From Aigarchaeota archaeon (GTDB lineage: Archaea > Thermoproteota > Nitrososphaeria_A > Caldarchaeales > Wolframiiraptoraceae), in assembly GCA_025059205.1 (NCBI GenBank), contig JANXDS010000001.1, positions 297,582-361,581 of the forward strand: 64,000 nt of DNA, given 5' to 3'. Every line of letters begins with the position of its first letter. Position 1 is the first letter of the stretch. A program made the position numbers and the translations under genes. The notes under the pieces are model-generated. The model was not told where the DNA came from. It saw nothing but the letters and a program-made list of their open reading frames with translations, and ran no database searches. Below, in pieces: positions 1-9,336 of this stretch.

Positions 1-636
1 CCCGGTGGCGCGTTCCTATACACCAACTCGGCAACGGTCAGCCTCGGTGTCGTCCTCTTTCTATCACATGCTATGAAAAAACTTAAGAGACATGTGCACG
101 AAGTTCTTGAAGATCTAAGGACCTTCCCACCCTTCGCACGACTTTTAGAAGGCGGAAGCCTTGTTGAATACGGTGCCCACCTAACACCCGAAGTTGGCCC
201 AAAGGTTATTCCCAAGAAGCTTTATGGTGACGGCTTTCTCATAGTAGGTGATGCGGCCGGCCTCTTAATAAATCTCGGTTATACGGTAAGAGGAGTAGAC
301 CTGGCAGCATTCAGCGGCTATTTAGCTGCTGAGGCTATAAAAGAGGCACACTCTTTAGGAAGTTACACTTCAAACAACTTGTCGTGTTATGAACGTAAAT
401 TGAACGAGAGTTTCGTAATGAGAGAGATAAGAAAACATAAATCGATACAGAAGCTCATGAACAAAAATTATGCTTTTGAACTTTATCCACAGGTGCTTGT
501 AGATACAACAAGAAGACTCTTCGAGATAGAGGAAACCTCGCCTAAACTATTAGAGGCGATCAATGAATCGTTAAAGGATAAGGGGTCTAAGTTTAGGATG
601 TTTTTGGATATTATTGCCCTAATGAGGGGGCCCTGA
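1..636 (+). CDS. fixC: FixC-type ETF:quinone oxidoreductase, C-terminal part (partial)
   Basis: The frame is open from base 1, so the gene begins before the window. The first visible residues read as the GGAFLYTNSATVSLG stretch of FixC flavoproteins, followed by a second FAD-contact segment, GFLIVGDAAGLLINLGYTVRG. FixC is a flavoprotein that receives electrons from the FixAB flavoprotein and passes them to quinone or another acceptor in the membrane-associated FixABCX complex. About 211 of an expected roughly 430 residues are present. fixX follows after one base, then fixA and fixB, so the four form one operon. Family and context agree well. The actual electron acceptor cannot be read from the sequence. 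Confidence 0.93.
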   Translation, partial: PGGAFLYTNSATVSLGVVLFLSHAMKKLKRHVHEVLEDLRTFPPFARLLEGGSLVEYGAHLTPEVGPKVIPKKLYGDGFLIVGDAAGLLINLGYTVRGVDLAAFSGYLAAEAIKEAHSLGSYTSNNLSCYERKLNESFVMREIRKHKSIQKLMNKNYAFELYPQVLVDTTRRLFEIEETSPKLLEAINESLKDKGSKFRMFLDIIALMRGP

Positions 637-637
637 T

Positions 638-946
638 ATGAGTCAGCAGATGGTTGCAAAACAGGAAATCAGGAGAATAAGACTTGAGGATGCTTTGAAC
701 ACTAACGTTTGGGATGTGGACGACAGGCCGCACATAATCGTAGATAGCGAAAAGTGTGTGGGTTGTGATATCAAAGCATGCATTTACTTATGTCCGGGAG
801 GGTGCTTTTCGCTCCTGGCTGGTAAGCTACTATACAGCTACGAAGGTTGCCTCGAATGCGGCACGTGTAGGGTCATATGCCCAAAGGATGCTATCACATG
901 GAATTATCCGTTAAGTGGAAGAGGTGTTCAATATAGATTCGGGTGA
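638..946 (+). CDS. fixX: FixX ferredoxin-like protein
   Basis: This 102-residue protein is of usual FixX length. It has a first cysteine group at residues 40, 43, 48, 52 and 56, and a complete 4Fe-4S set CxxCxxC...CP at 71, 74, 77 and 81. FixX is the ferredoxin partner of FixC and relays electrons to or from the flavin. The ATG lies one base after the fixC stop, and the gene ends eight bases before the fixA ATG, so translation is probably coupled across the operon. The motif around the second cluster (CLECGTCRVICP) and the neighbours make the call firm. Confidence 0.93.
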   Translation: MSQQMVAKQEIRRIRLEDALNTNVWDVDDRPHIIVDSEKCVGCDIKACIYLCPGGCFSLLAGKLLYSYEGCLECGTCRVICPKDAITWNYPLSGRGVQYRFG

Positions 947-953
947 GCCTACT

Positions 954-1763
954 ATGTCGTTAGATATTGTGGTTTGTATTAAGTGGGTGCCTAACACCCA
1001 AATGGTCAACATAGACTCCAATACCGGCACCTTAATTCGTGAAGGTGTACCAAGCATCATTAACCCTCATGACCTTAACGCTGTAGAACTAGGTCTTATG
1101 CTAAGAGACTCGTACGGTGGTAGGCTCACCGCTATAACGATGTCTCCGCCAGGTGCTAAGGTTGGGCTTGAATTTCTTATAGGTATGGGCGTCGACAAAG
1201 CCATACTGATAACCGATAAGGTTTTTGCCGGCGCGGATACTCTAGCTACATCCTATGTGTTGGCCAAAGCGATTGAAAAGTTGATGCCAAAGGACTTGGT
1301 GATCTTTGGTCAAGAGACTATTGACAGTTCTACGGCCCATATTTGTGCCCAAACGGCCTCTTGGCTTAAGCTTCCATACGTATATTACGTTGTTGATGTG
1401 AAGCTTGAAGACGGGAAAAGGAGCATAGTAGTCAAGAGAGTTCTTGAAAGGGAGATAGAGGTTTTCGAGCTTCCGCTACCATGTTTAATAGCGGTTGCTA
1501 TGAAAAGCAATGTGCCAAGACCCGTAACTTTGAGCAATAAGTTAAGGGCAAAAATGGAAAGCGTGGTAGAGGTATGGAACAACGAATTACTGAAGCTTAA
1601 CGTGAATTGTGTAGGATTAAAAGGTTCTCCAACGGTAGTCTCAAAAGTTGTGCCAACACCGATTGTTCCAAGAAAGAAGTTAAAGTTTGATAGGCCCGAC
1701 CCTGTCGAGGCTGCAAGGTGGCTTTTAGATAGGTTAGCAGAAGAGGGTGTGAAGGTGATATAG
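954..1763 (+). CDS. fixA: FixA, electron transfer flavoprotein beta subunit
   Basis: This is the ETF beta fold. It begins LDIVVCIKWVPNT and carries the AKAIEKL...DLVIFGQETIDSST segment typical of the nucleotide-binding region. With FixB it forms the electron-bifurcating or confurcating flavoprotein that uses NADH to reduce both a high-potential acceptor through FixC and ferredoxin. I chose the ATG at 954 rather than the in-frame ATG at 915. The upstream start would place 13 atypical residues inside fixX, and family members begin with the LDIVVCIK strand. It is followed by fixB after one base. Confidence 0.92.
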   Translation: MSLDIVVCIKWVPNTQMVNIDSNTGTLIREGVPSIINPHDLNAVELGLMLRDSYGGRLTAITMSPPGAKVGLEFLIGMGVDKAILITDKVFAGADTLATSYVLAKAIEKLMPKDLVIFGQETIDSSTAHICAQTASWLKLPYVYYVVDVKLEDGKRSIVVKRVLEREIEVFELPLPCLIAVAMKSNVPRPVTLSNKLRAKMESVVEVWNNELLKLNVNCVGLKGSPTVVSKVVPTPIVPRKKLKFDRPDPVEAARWLLDRLAEEGVKVI

Positions 1764-1764
1764 T

Positions 1765-2808
1765 ATGTCAGCGGTTCAACAAATTTGCCCAGAATGGGCA
1801 CAAGGCGCTAAGGATGAGTTTAAAGGTATATGGGTTTTCATCGAATGTTTTGGTAACTCGCTGAATGAAGCCTCACTACAGCTACTAACGCCTGCAAAGA
1901 AGATCTCCGAGAAGCTTAACACTACGATTACCGCTGTTATGCTAGGATATAGGATAGAAGAGATGGTCATGGAACCGGTTTACTATGGTGCGGACAGCGT
2001 AATCTACGTAGATGAGGAAAGTCTAGCAACTTATTATCCAAACGTTTACGGTGACGTACTAGTTAACCTCGTAAAAAAATACAAGCCTGAACTCCTCCTC
2101 ATGGCTGGAACGCTTAGGGGCAGGGAGATGGCGCCCTACGTTGCCAACTGTCTAAGGACAGGTATCACGGCCGATTGCACGGATTTCGATGTAGATGAAG
2201 TGACAAGAGACGTACTTCAAATAAGACCACCATTCGGTGCGACTTTGCTTGCGCACATAAGGACGCCGCGCACTAGGCCACAAATTGCAACGGTTAGACC
2301 GAACGTCTTCAGCATGCCATGCAAAGATGTTTCTAGAGCGCCCAGCTCAATAATTAGAGAGTACATCGTGGTTCCGGAATCAAATATGCGCCTACTCAAA
2401 TCGGAAAAAGTCGAGAAAGAAGACGTCATAATAGAGAAGGCTGACATCATAGTATCCGGAGGAAAGGGCCTAGGCTCTCTGGAAGGGTTTAAGTTGTTGG
2501 AAGAGCTTGCACGTGAACTTGGCGGCGTCGTGACGGGATCCAGAAAAGCCGTTGATGCGGGCTGGATACCACACGAGAGACAGATAGGTCAAACGGGTAA
2601 GAGCGTAAAAGCATGCTTATACATCGCCGTCGGTATATCTGGTGCTGCCCAGCATTTGTTCGGCATAAGGGAGGTAAAAACCGTCGTAGCGATAAACACA
2701 GACCCAGAAGCTCCTATATTTAATAATGCAGATTACGGGATAGTCGGTGATTACAGGCAAGTTATACCCGCAATAATAGAGGAGATAAGGAAGCGAAGGT
2801 ATGGTTAG
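1765..2808 (+). CDS. fixB: FixB, electron transfer flavoprotein alpha subunit
   Basis: This 347-residue protein has the ETF alpha N-terminal domain and the conserved C-terminal FAD-binding part: SGGKGLG near residue 231, VTGSRKAVDAGWIPHERQIGQTG, then LYIAVGISGAAQH and INTDPEAPIF. These are the signature residues of ETF alpha/FixB. It pairs with FixA. The stop codon (2806-2808) overlaps the stop of the convergent FrhB-like gene at 2805-2807. With FixC and FixX it completes a FixABCX operon, which in anaerobes usually couples NADH oxidation to ferredoxin reduction. Confidence 0.94.
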   Translation: MSAVQQICPEWAQGAKDEFKGIWVFIECFGNSLNEASLQLLTPAKKISEKLNTTITAVMLGYRIEEMVMEPVYYGADSVIYVDEESLATYYPNVYGDVLVNLVKKYKPELLLMAGTLRGREMAPYVANCLRTGITADCTDFDVDEVTRDVLQIRPPFGATLLAHIRTPRTRPQIATVRPNVFSMPCKDVSRAPSSIIREYIVVPESNMRLLKSEKVEKEDVIIEKADIIVSGGKGLGSLEGFKLLEELARELGGVVTGSRKAVDAGWIPHERQIGQTGKSVKACLYIAVGISGAAQHLFGIREVKTVVAINTDPEAPIFNNADYGIVGDYRQVIPAIIEEIRKRRYG

Positions 2809-4181
2809 CCGAACTTCCTTGCGTATATGCCCTCTAACTCGGACTCCTTCTCCAAAATTTTCTTAATTAAGTTATGAAGCTTCATTGCCTCCGTACGTAG
2901 GACAATTGACGGTCTGATAGGTACGTAGTAGCCTTCATGCTTGATCAACCACCCTTTCTCGTAAAGTCTCGCGAGTATGGTGTCCAACTCTGCTCCGCTA
3001 ATATTGAGCGCCTTTGAGAGTTCTGCAGCGCTAGCACCACCCAACGTCAGTAAAGTAAAGTATGCGCGCACATCCTCTAAAGGCACACCAAGTTCAGAGA
3101 AGTACTGATATAACAATTCGCTAACTTTCTCTCGCCTCTCGGCCTTCTTTTGTGCCTCTTTTGCTATATTGTTTATGCCCTCCCCGCTTTCGGCTATTCT
3201 CAACTTTCCAGCCTTCAACGCGCTATCTAAAAATTCCATACCCTTCTTAGACCTGACTATTGCTACGCTCCAGTTGGTGTCCATGGTGCCAGCATTGCCG
3301 ACGGATATGTCTGCTAGCCTTCCCGTGAAGTCCGTACAAGAGGAGCAAGATGGCCAAGAATATTTGCTAAGTTCCTTTACCGGTAACTCTACTCGTTTAC
3401 CCTCCTTGGTAAAGACCATGAACTTACCCCTCGATATGTCAAACTTCTTTATCTCAGGTATGTCGATGTTTAGAGTCCTTTTAACAGTCTCTAAGATGAG
3501 CTCGTCATAGGAGAAGTTTCTATGACAGAATAACCCGATTATAAACTCGATTTTTCCATTTTCAACGGGAATTACGGGCTCTACTTGTAACTTCCTTGCG
3601 GCTTTGACCTGACATGGAAGGCCCACGACGGCAACCCTTCTAATCGTCGGGTCATTAATTACCTCACGGTAAACGAACAGGTTCGGACACATAACATACT
3701 TTGAACCAGCTGCCTTCCTTATTTCCTCAGGGGTTCTGGCAAGTATGGGCCTAGGCATCCAATTCCCGTCAGCTATCGTTAAAATGGCCCCATCTATCAG
3801 CCCGGTCTCTAAGGCATGGGTCAATAGCGTAGTAACTAAACCTCCGTTTTGTGCTATAGAAAGTATGTTTTGGTCAGTACTCTGTGCCAATATGCACTTT
3901 TCATAATGACCTATAAATTCGTCCTTATTCGTGCCAGGGAATATTTTTTTCTCAATTTCCTTTACGGGCGTATAGGTCTGAGGACAGTGAATGTAGCAAT
4001 TTCCACACTCAGAACAATAATCTATAAGCCTTGGAATTTTTCCGTCCAGCGTTATCCTAGGACATACGCCTGCACAGGTGCCACAATAGCAGCAAAGTTG
4101 CTTTTCAATTACCCATCTATTCAAGAGCTCAAAATTTGGGTTATAACTCAAGGCGGTACCTGAAGCCATTACTGTAACCAT
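2805..4181 (-). CDS. FrhB/FpoF-type F420 oxidoreductase subunit with ferredoxin domain and C-terminal winged helix
   Basis: The N-terminus has two ferredoxin-like cysteine groups (residues 30-40, CCYCGTCAGVC, and 56-66, CSECGNCYIHC). A coenzyme F420 hydrogenase/dehydrogenase beta-subunit domain follows at about residues 85-345, with the typical segments QNGGLVT, AAGSKYVMCPN, VGLPCQVKA and LFCHRNFSYDE. FrhB-family proteins bind FAD and 4Fe-4S clusters and move electrons between F420 and iron-sulfur partners. The last 90 or so residues (ASAAELSKALNISGAELD...YEKGWLI) look like a winged helix-turn-helix domain, which is not a standard part of FrhB. The gene converges on fixB with overlapping stops. 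The exact substrate is unknown, and F420, ferredoxin or a sulfur compound are all possible. Confidence 0.82.
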   Translation of the reverse strand: MVTVMASGTALSYNPNFELLNRWVIEKQLCCYCGTCAGVCPRITLDGKIPRLIDYCSECGNCYIHCPQTYTPVKEIEKKIFPGTNKDEFIGHYEKCILAQSTDQNILSIAQNGGLVTTLLTHALETGLIDGAILTIADGNWMPRPILARTPEEIRKAAGSKYVMCPNLFVYREVINDPTIRRVAVVGLPCQVKAARKLQVEPVIPVENGKIEFIIGLFCHRNFSYDELILETVKRTLNIDIPEIKKFDISRGKFMVFTKEGKRVELPVKELSKYSWPSCSSCTDFTGRLADISVGNAGTMDTNWSVAIVRSKKGMEFLDSALKAGKLRIAESGEGINNIAKEAQKKAERREKVSELLYQYFSELGVPLEDVRAYFTLLTLGGASAAELSKALNISGAELDTILARLYEKGWLIKHEGYYVPIRPSIVLRTEAMKLHNLIKKILEKESELEGIYARKFG

Positions 4182-4223
4182 ATCATTAAAATTAAATTAT
4201 ACTCTTCTATTTAAATTATGTGC

Positions 4224-4802
4224 TTAGGATCGTGAGGTCGCGTATATGCGCCTCCTGAGCTCGTTGATCGCATCCTTTAGGTCTTTTAGGTTCTTAACAA
4301 AATCTTCGGAGAAGGTTTGATAATACGATCTGCTACGGTCATCTGAGGTTTCGATATAATCCGAGCCCGAGACATCCGCCACCTCATCTTGTGCTTCCTC
4401 AGCTCCCTTACTCATCCGTACGCTCTTTACAGAATCTTCTATTAGTTCCACGATTTTTTCAACTTCTTCTGTACTTTCTTTAGGGGCAACGTTCCCCTCC
4501 TCTGTTAGTTTGAGCTGTCGCGACTGTGAAGGAGGCTCGAGTTTTGAATCGGTTTTTGCCGAATGCGGCGCCTGTACGACTTGTATTACGGTCCTGTCCT
4601 CATCTTTAAGTGTGCCGTAATGATTCTCATGGGTGGTATGCGCTGCCTGGTTAGATGTGTGACCTATCGGGACATATCTTGAAGTATTATATGTCACTTT
4701 AGGTGCTTTGATCTTCGCGTAGAACAAGACCACGCAGAGATAAAATGCCGCCAGGAAGACAAAAAGTGCGAGCATCAATACGATGTCAGGCGAATCCTGC
4801 AT
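4224..4802 (-). CDS. One-TM coiled-coil protein, last gene of archaellum operon
   Basis: I do not recognise this 192-residue protein as a named family. Residues 6-30 form one hydrophobic helix. A long hydrophilic stretch rich in Glu, Ser, Thr and Gln follows. A charged amphipathic end (FVKNLKDLKDAINELRRRI) could form a coiled coil. The ATG abuts the arlJ stop (TAG-ATG), so it is co-transcribed with the archaellum motor genes. Its layout, with an N-terminal membrane anchor and a soluble coiled tail, resembles crenarchaeal ArlX, the ring protein around the motor. Sequence similarity is not evident, so this is an inference from layout and position. Confidence 0.7.
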   Translation of the reverse strand: MQDSPDIVLMLALFVFLAAFYLCVVLFYAKIKAPKVTYNTSRYVPIGHTSNQAAHTTHENHYGTLKDEDRTVIQVVQAPHSAKTDSKLEPPSQSRQLKLTEEGNVAPKESTEEVEKIVELIEDSVKSVRMSKGAEEAQDEVADVSGSDYIETSDDRSRSYYQTFSEDFVKNLKDLKDAINELRRRIYATSRS

Positions 4803-6341
4803 CTAACTCACCTCCACAAGATTGCCTAACTCTTCTATCCTGAACATCATGCGGAATAGTGACTCAACAGAGAGCGATACTGCCAAGAATGAAGCGGCCG
4901 AGATCATCATAAGAAGTCCAAGATACATAAGGAAAGTAAAGCGTGACTCACCTTCAACGAAGTATACGGTAAGACTGCTACCAATAGTAACGGCAAGCAC
5001 TACCGAGAAGAAGTACATGTTGACCATAGGTTCGGGTGGGACTTGTATTATGGAAATGTATGGCGATACCATTTGCATTAGTTTCCTGAAAATTCCAGTA
5101 AGGGCCTTGATGAGCGCTAGCACGCTACTCAACGTTGCCTGCAGAGGTATGATGATGCCCTTCAGGTTGCCAGCTACCTGGGCACGTTTGTTCCTCCTTA
5201 TTAGGACAGAGTTCGTATAATCGCCCAATACCTTACCATATACGCTCGCTTTAGCACCGGACCTTATACATTCACCTAATACAGAAGAACACGAAGCGAT
5301 AGTCTTACTACCGCTCTCAACACCAAAAAGGTATAGACATATGCTTGCATCGAACCCGGACCTAAGTCTGTTCATCAGTCTTTTTATAAGCTCCGTGAGC
5401 TTACCGTAATCATTCAACAATACTGGCTTTAGCGCCAGCTTGAGGGAGCTAGTTACCGACAAGGAATCGGAAAGGGCTTTAACGAAGGATAGGAAAGCCG
5501 TATCTAGCTCTTTTACTCGGGATACAAGCTTCCTACCCAGAAACCCAATTACAATAGGGGCCAAGGAGCCAAGGAAGAAGGGTAGAGGGATAGGGTATAG
5601 TAAAGATATCGGATCCGATAAAGTAAAATAAATAGGAATCATACCAACTATGACCGTTATTGAAATACTCCCAATAATAGTGGGTAGTATCAACTTCTCG
5701 ATCCTCGCTATGTTACTCGGCCTTTCCTTTAGAGAGTGAAGAACCGGAAATTTTATCGAGCTCTTATAGATTAAGAAAACGATGCAGGCTAACGTTGCTA
5801 TCATCATGACGGCAGAAGTTATTAGCATTTGTTCAGGCCTCACACCACCATATATCATCGATGTCAGTAGCATTGAAACAGATAAGAACGCGAAAGATGT
5901 CAGGAGCGCGGAATAAGCCTCGGAAAACCTTTTGAGTCTATCCATACATCTGTCAAACTCCGCCTCGGAATTCGCCATGAACCTTTCAAACTCTACCTTG
6001 GCAAAGTCTGAAATGTTGGCTCCTACCTTGATCGTTTGTCCCATCCTAAGCAAAGTGCCCTTGACTTTTTTGTCCTGCACATCTTCCAGCACTGTGGAGT
6101 AAGCATCATGAAGCCCGTAAGACCATTTTTCGGTCAACGACTTTATCTTTTGGAATATAGTGGAGAGAGGACCAACTACGTTTATCGCTGACGCCATTCT
6201 GCTGATGATCACCTTAACGTTTATGTTTGACATGGAAAGGCATGTCAGTAAGAGTAACATCATAGTGTAAAATTCACTTACGTTGTCGATCTTACGAGAT
6301 CTGCTTTTGATTGACCTACGGACATTCGTTAAGATTTCCAA
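4803..6341 (-). CDS. arlJ: ArlJ (FlaJ), archaellum membrane platform protein
   Basis: This 512-residue polytopic membrane protein follows arlI with a 13-base overlap. It has the type II secretion GspF/FlaJ layout: clusters of transmembrane helices near residues 155-195, 220-265 and 420-505, separated by two cytoplasmic helical domains (about 55-150 and 275-390). ArlJ is the membrane anchor that couples ATP hydrolysis by ArlI to assembly and rotation of the filament. Position in the order arlG-arlF-arlH-arlI-arlJ confirms the call. Confidence 0.93.
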   Translation of the reverse strand: MEILTNVRRSIKSRSRKIDNVSEFYTMMLLLLTCLSMSNINVKVIISRMASAINVVGPLSTIFQKIKSLTEKWSYGLHDAYSTVLEDVQDKKVKGTLLRMGQTIKVGANISDFAKVEFERFMANSEAEFDRCMDRLKRFSEAYSALLTSFAFLSVSMLLTSMIYGGVRPEQMLITSAVMMIATLACIVFLIYKSSIKFPVLHSLKERPSNIARIEKLILPTIIGSISITVIVGMIPIYFTLSDPISLLYPIPLPFFLGSLAPIVIGFLGRKLVSRVKELDTAFLSFVKALSDSLSVTSSLKLALKPVLLNDYGKLTELIKRLMNRLRSGFDASICLYLFGVESGSKTIASCSSVLGECIRSGAKASVYGKVLGDYTNSVLIRRNKRAQVAGNLKGIIIPLQATLSSVLALIKALTGIFRKLMQMVSPYISIIQVPPEPMVNMYFFSVVLAVTIGSSLTVYFVEGESRFTFLMYLGLLMMISAASFLAVSLSVESLFRMMFRIEELGNLVEVS

Positions 6342-8044
6342 ATTTTATCCCCTCTTAGAATCATATTAAGTGCTTCTTCTACCCCAACTTTCCACGCAAC
6401 CTTTATTGCTCTCCAAACGTCAAAGTAATCCAAAACCCCTTTTTCTATCAACTTCTCAAGAAAGGCCGCCCTGTTCTCAAGCTCTCTGTAGACCTCTCTA
6501 ATCCTTCTTCTAGGTATGCCGCGCATTACGGCAATCCTATTCTCTAAGAGGTGACTGCTACCTTCGCCTCTGAATATGAAAGTATCGCTTATCGGGTCCC
6601 AACTAAACAGCTCTATGAAGTCGAATCGATCTTCGACGGAATCGTAACCAACTATCTCGTTGATACCCAAAACTCTTCTTTCGAGCGTACCGGTAGATGG
6701 GAGCCTAACAGCACTCTGGATTACCGCACAGTTCAATATGTCTATATAACTCTTCGGTATCTCTATCGGTGTACCGGTTAGACGTTGTATCAACTTTTGT
6801 ACAGAACCAGCATGGAACGTCGTTATAACCGGCGCTCCTACTTGCATTGCTTGAAAAGCTACGTACGCCTCTTTGCCCCTTATCTCTCCGACAATTATGT
6901 AGTTTGGCCTCTGCCTCAAAGATGCTTTCAACAAATCAAATAGCTCTATGCTACTTTCCACGTCTTCTCCTTGCTTCGTTACTTCACGAACCCAGTTATC
7001 GTGCGGAACGATAATTTCTGGTGTATCCTCTATTGATATTATCTTGGCCTCAGGTCTTATGAACACGCAGGTGGCCCTTAGAAGTGTGGTTTTACCAGAG
7101 GCTGTCTCGCCACAGAACCAAACACTCAATCCGCTTTCTAACATAAGCCATAAGTAGGCCGACGCCATTGCGTCTATCGTGCGCCATTTTATGAGTTGAG
7201 TGATGCTTATCGGCACGTCAGCGAACTTCCTTATGGTGAAGTTTGATCCCCGCATGCTGATATCGCTACCGAAAACTATGTTTATTCTGGAACCATCAGG
7301 TAATGCACCATCAACTATCGGCCTTCTGTAGGTGACTGGTCTCATGGCCCTTTCTGACAGAGAGATGACGAACTCGTCCAGTTGGTCTTCGCTCTCGAAA
7401 ACTACGCTCGTCTCACAACTACCGAATATTTTATGCTCTACAAATATAGGTCCTACGCCGTCGCAAGATATGTCCTCGAGATACGGATCTCTTATAAATG
7501 GTTCGATCAAGCCCAGCTTTACCTTATGGAGGATCAGTTGATATCTGAGTGCCGAGAAGGTTTCTTCGTTTATCCTTATTTTGACCGTAATTCCAGATTT
7601 TCTCAATAGCTTATAGCTCCAAGTTGGAAGATTTTGGTCTATAATTACTAGGGAGTTAAGCTTTGACAACAGAATTCTTTCTTTTTCAGACTCGTTGTCC
7701 CCAACTTCTTCGTCACCTATCAATGCTGCAAGGGCTTTATCGACTTCTTTTAACAGCCCACTGAATTCCTTTGGCACAGTCGGTTCAACTACTTGATAGT
7801 AAAGCCTCTCACCTTTATTTCGCTCATAAATGTGGATGAATATGGGGTCCCCTACAGGATAAAGCACGTTTACATTCTTCATGTATCTCATATCTCTTGA
7901 AAGTTGCACATGGTACGCAGGTTGAGCAATTCCTTTACTGCGCAGACTTGCTAAGTACTTTGCTAGATGAGGATTCTTTTTAACAGCATCTGCAAGATTA
8001 TTGCTTGTTTGGTTCTCCTTCTGCTCGTAAGCCATCATTTTCAT
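6329..8044 (-). CDS. arlI: ArlI (FlaI), archaellum motor ATPase
   Basis: This is a 571-residue secretion-superfamily ATPase. The Walker A motif is at about residues 312-320 (GETASGKTT), followed by an Asp box, a Walker B region IIVGEIRGKEAY, and the His box TTFHAGSV. The N-terminal domain (DPYLEDISCDGVGPIFVEH) is typical of FlaI/GspE ATPases. ArlI hexamers power filament assembly and rotation. The start ATG overlaps the arlH stop in an ATGA junction. The protein is slightly longer than many ArlI because of an N-terminal extension of about 60 residues. Confidence 0.96.
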   Translation of the reverse strand: MKMMAYEQKENQTSNNLADAVKKNPHLAKYLASLRSKGIAQPAYHVQLSRDMRYMKNVNVLYPVGDPIFIHIYERNKGERLYYQVVEPTVPKEFSGLLKEVDKALAALIGDEEVGDNESEKERILLSKLNSLVIIDQNLPTWSYKLLRKSGITVKIRINEETFSALRYQLILHKVKLGLIEPFIRDPYLEDISCDGVGPIFVEHKIFGSCETSVVFESEDQLDEFVISLSERAMRPVTYRRPIVDGALPDGSRINIVFGSDISMRGSNFTIRKFADVPISITQLIKWRTIDAMASAYLWLMLESGLSVWFCGETASGKTTLLRATCVFIRPEAKIISIEDTPEIIVPHDNWVREVTKQGEDVESSIELFDLLKASLRQRPNYIIVGEIRGKEAYVAFQAMQVGAPVITTFHAGSVQKLIQRLTGTPIEIPKSYIDILNCAVIQSAVRLPSTGTLERRVLGINEIVGYDSVEDRFDFIELFSWDPISDTFIFRGEGSSHLLENRIAVMRGIPRRRIREVYRELENRAAFLEKLIEKGVLDYFDVWRAIKVAWKVGVEEALNMILRGDKIWKS

Positions 8045-8775
8045 GCCCTCGTCTGAGAGAATGGTAAAACCTTAATGCCGAAGGCTGGGTCCACCTCAAA
8101 GCTCAGGATGACCGACGTGGATTTTATTGCGCCTTTAATTTTCGGAGCTTGTAGTATTCTGACCATCCGATCGCCTATCTCCTTTATAGAAAGGAGAAAA
8201 TGCACGTCACAAATCGAGCGTATCCTTAGCATCATTTCTTGGTTAAATGCATGCGTGTGAACCGTTATGATGATCGTCTTGAATTCTTCTTCGACTATGT
8301 TTCTCGCATCCGTAAAAAAGCTTAGTATGTCCTCCTCTGATGCATAGGTGGCTATGTAGGTAAGCGAGTCTATAACAAAGACATTAAACGTAGGGTTATT
8401 TTTTATAAGATTTATGATAAGGTCTAAAAATTTTTTTGCCAGGTCCCTTTTCCACTCTAGCTCCTTTACGTGAAGTTCAGCTATCTTCAAGTCACCGTTT
8501 AGGAAGTAATACTTTACATCGAATGAAATATCCTCCATGCTCTTGATTAATTGTCTATAACCGCTCTCCGTCGTAACATAGTATACTCTGAGGCCGTTTT
8601 GTAGAGCTCCATAAACGTACTGTTGGGATAGTACGCTTTTACCGGAATCGTTAGGTCCTTCTACGAGAACGATTGATGGTATCTTTATCGAGCCTATTCT
8701 TCTATCAAGCTCCGTGTTGGACGACGTAAATTCTTTTTTGGATGCACTCTCCATAAACTTACCGCTCAATTCCAA
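8041..8775 (-). CDS. arlH: ArlH (FlaH), RecA-like archaellum motor regulator
   Basis: ArlH is a KaiC/RecA-like ATP-binding protein that stacks on ArlI. Walker A is seen at residues 40-47 (GPNDSGKS) and Walker B as FVIDSLTYIATY. The first codon is TTG at 8775. A strong ribosome-binding site (GGAGGTGA) lies 4 bases upstream of it, while the next in-frame ATG (8754) is too far from it. The gene overlaps the end of arlF by 17 bases and joins arlI by an ATGA overlap. At 244 residues it has normal family length. Confidence 0.93.
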   Translation of the reverse strand: MELSGKFMESASKKEFTSSNTELDRRIGSIKIPSIVLVEGPNDSGKSVLSQQYVYGALQNGLRVYYVTTESGYRQLIKSMEDISFDVKYYFLNGDLKIAELHVKELEWKRDLAKKFLDLIINLIKNNPTFNVFVIDSLTYIATYASEEDILSFFTDARNIVEEEFKTIIITVHTHAFNQEMMLRIRSICDVHFLLSIKEIGDRMVRILQAPKIKGAIKSTSVILSFEVDPAFGIKVLPFSQTRA

Positions 8776-9334
8776 AATTCACCTCCGCTGTAGATGCACC
8801 GTTTGGTGCCACGAAGACCACGTTTACCGGATACGTCAAGTTGAGTGCATGTCTACCACTCATATAGGTCATTATGAGCAATTCTTCTGATGGGTCCCAT
8901 CTACCGCTCGAGGCAGATGACAGATCTATGGGGTTCAGCACTTCACCCACAACGCCGTTAGTGGAGATCGATAATACCCGCCACCCTTCCTCTTTAGTTG
9001 ATAGTTGGTCAAAAGGTATTCTTATGACGGTCGGGTATGTATGGTTCACCAGCGTACCGATGACAAAAATTTCTGCCATATCAAATTGGGCAACCGGTAT
9101 AGAATACGAGCCTACGTTCTTAATTTTAACGTAAATTGTCGTATTGTTTTGGGGCACTACCTCAAGTATCCTTATGGCCGTTCTTTCCAATGAGATGCTA
9201 TGCTTAATGGCTTCTAACCCTTCGTTGTACATTTCGATCCCTACTCGCATCATGTACGACCATTGGCCGAGAATCAGCACGGCGGTTATCAGCAGGACAC
9301 TTGCAGTAATTAGCGTACCAAAGCTACTCAACAT
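8759..9334 (-). CDS. arlF: ArlF (FlaF), archaellum stator protein
   Basis: I place the start at the ATG at 9334 (MLSSFGTLIT), giving 191 residues. It has a GAGGTGAT ribosome-binding site and sits three bases after the arlG stop. A longer reading to 9430 would overlap arlG and has no support. The N-terminal hydrophobic helix (LITASVLLITAVLILG) is followed by an extracellular beta-rich domain with YVKIKNVGS, as in ArlF/ArlG beta-sandwich proteins. ArlF anchors the motor to the S-layer as part of the stator. Confidence 0.86.
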   Translation of the reverse strand: MLSSFGTLITASVLLITAVLILGQWSYMMRVGIEMYNEGLEAIKHSISLERTAIRILEVVPQNNTTIYVKIKNVGSYSIPVAQFDMAEIFVIGTLVNHTYPTVIRIPFDQLSTKEEGWRVLSISTNGVVGEVLNPIDLSSASSGRWDPSEELLIMTYMSGRHALNLTYPVNVVFVAPNGASTAEVNFGIER

Positions 9335-9336
9335 AA

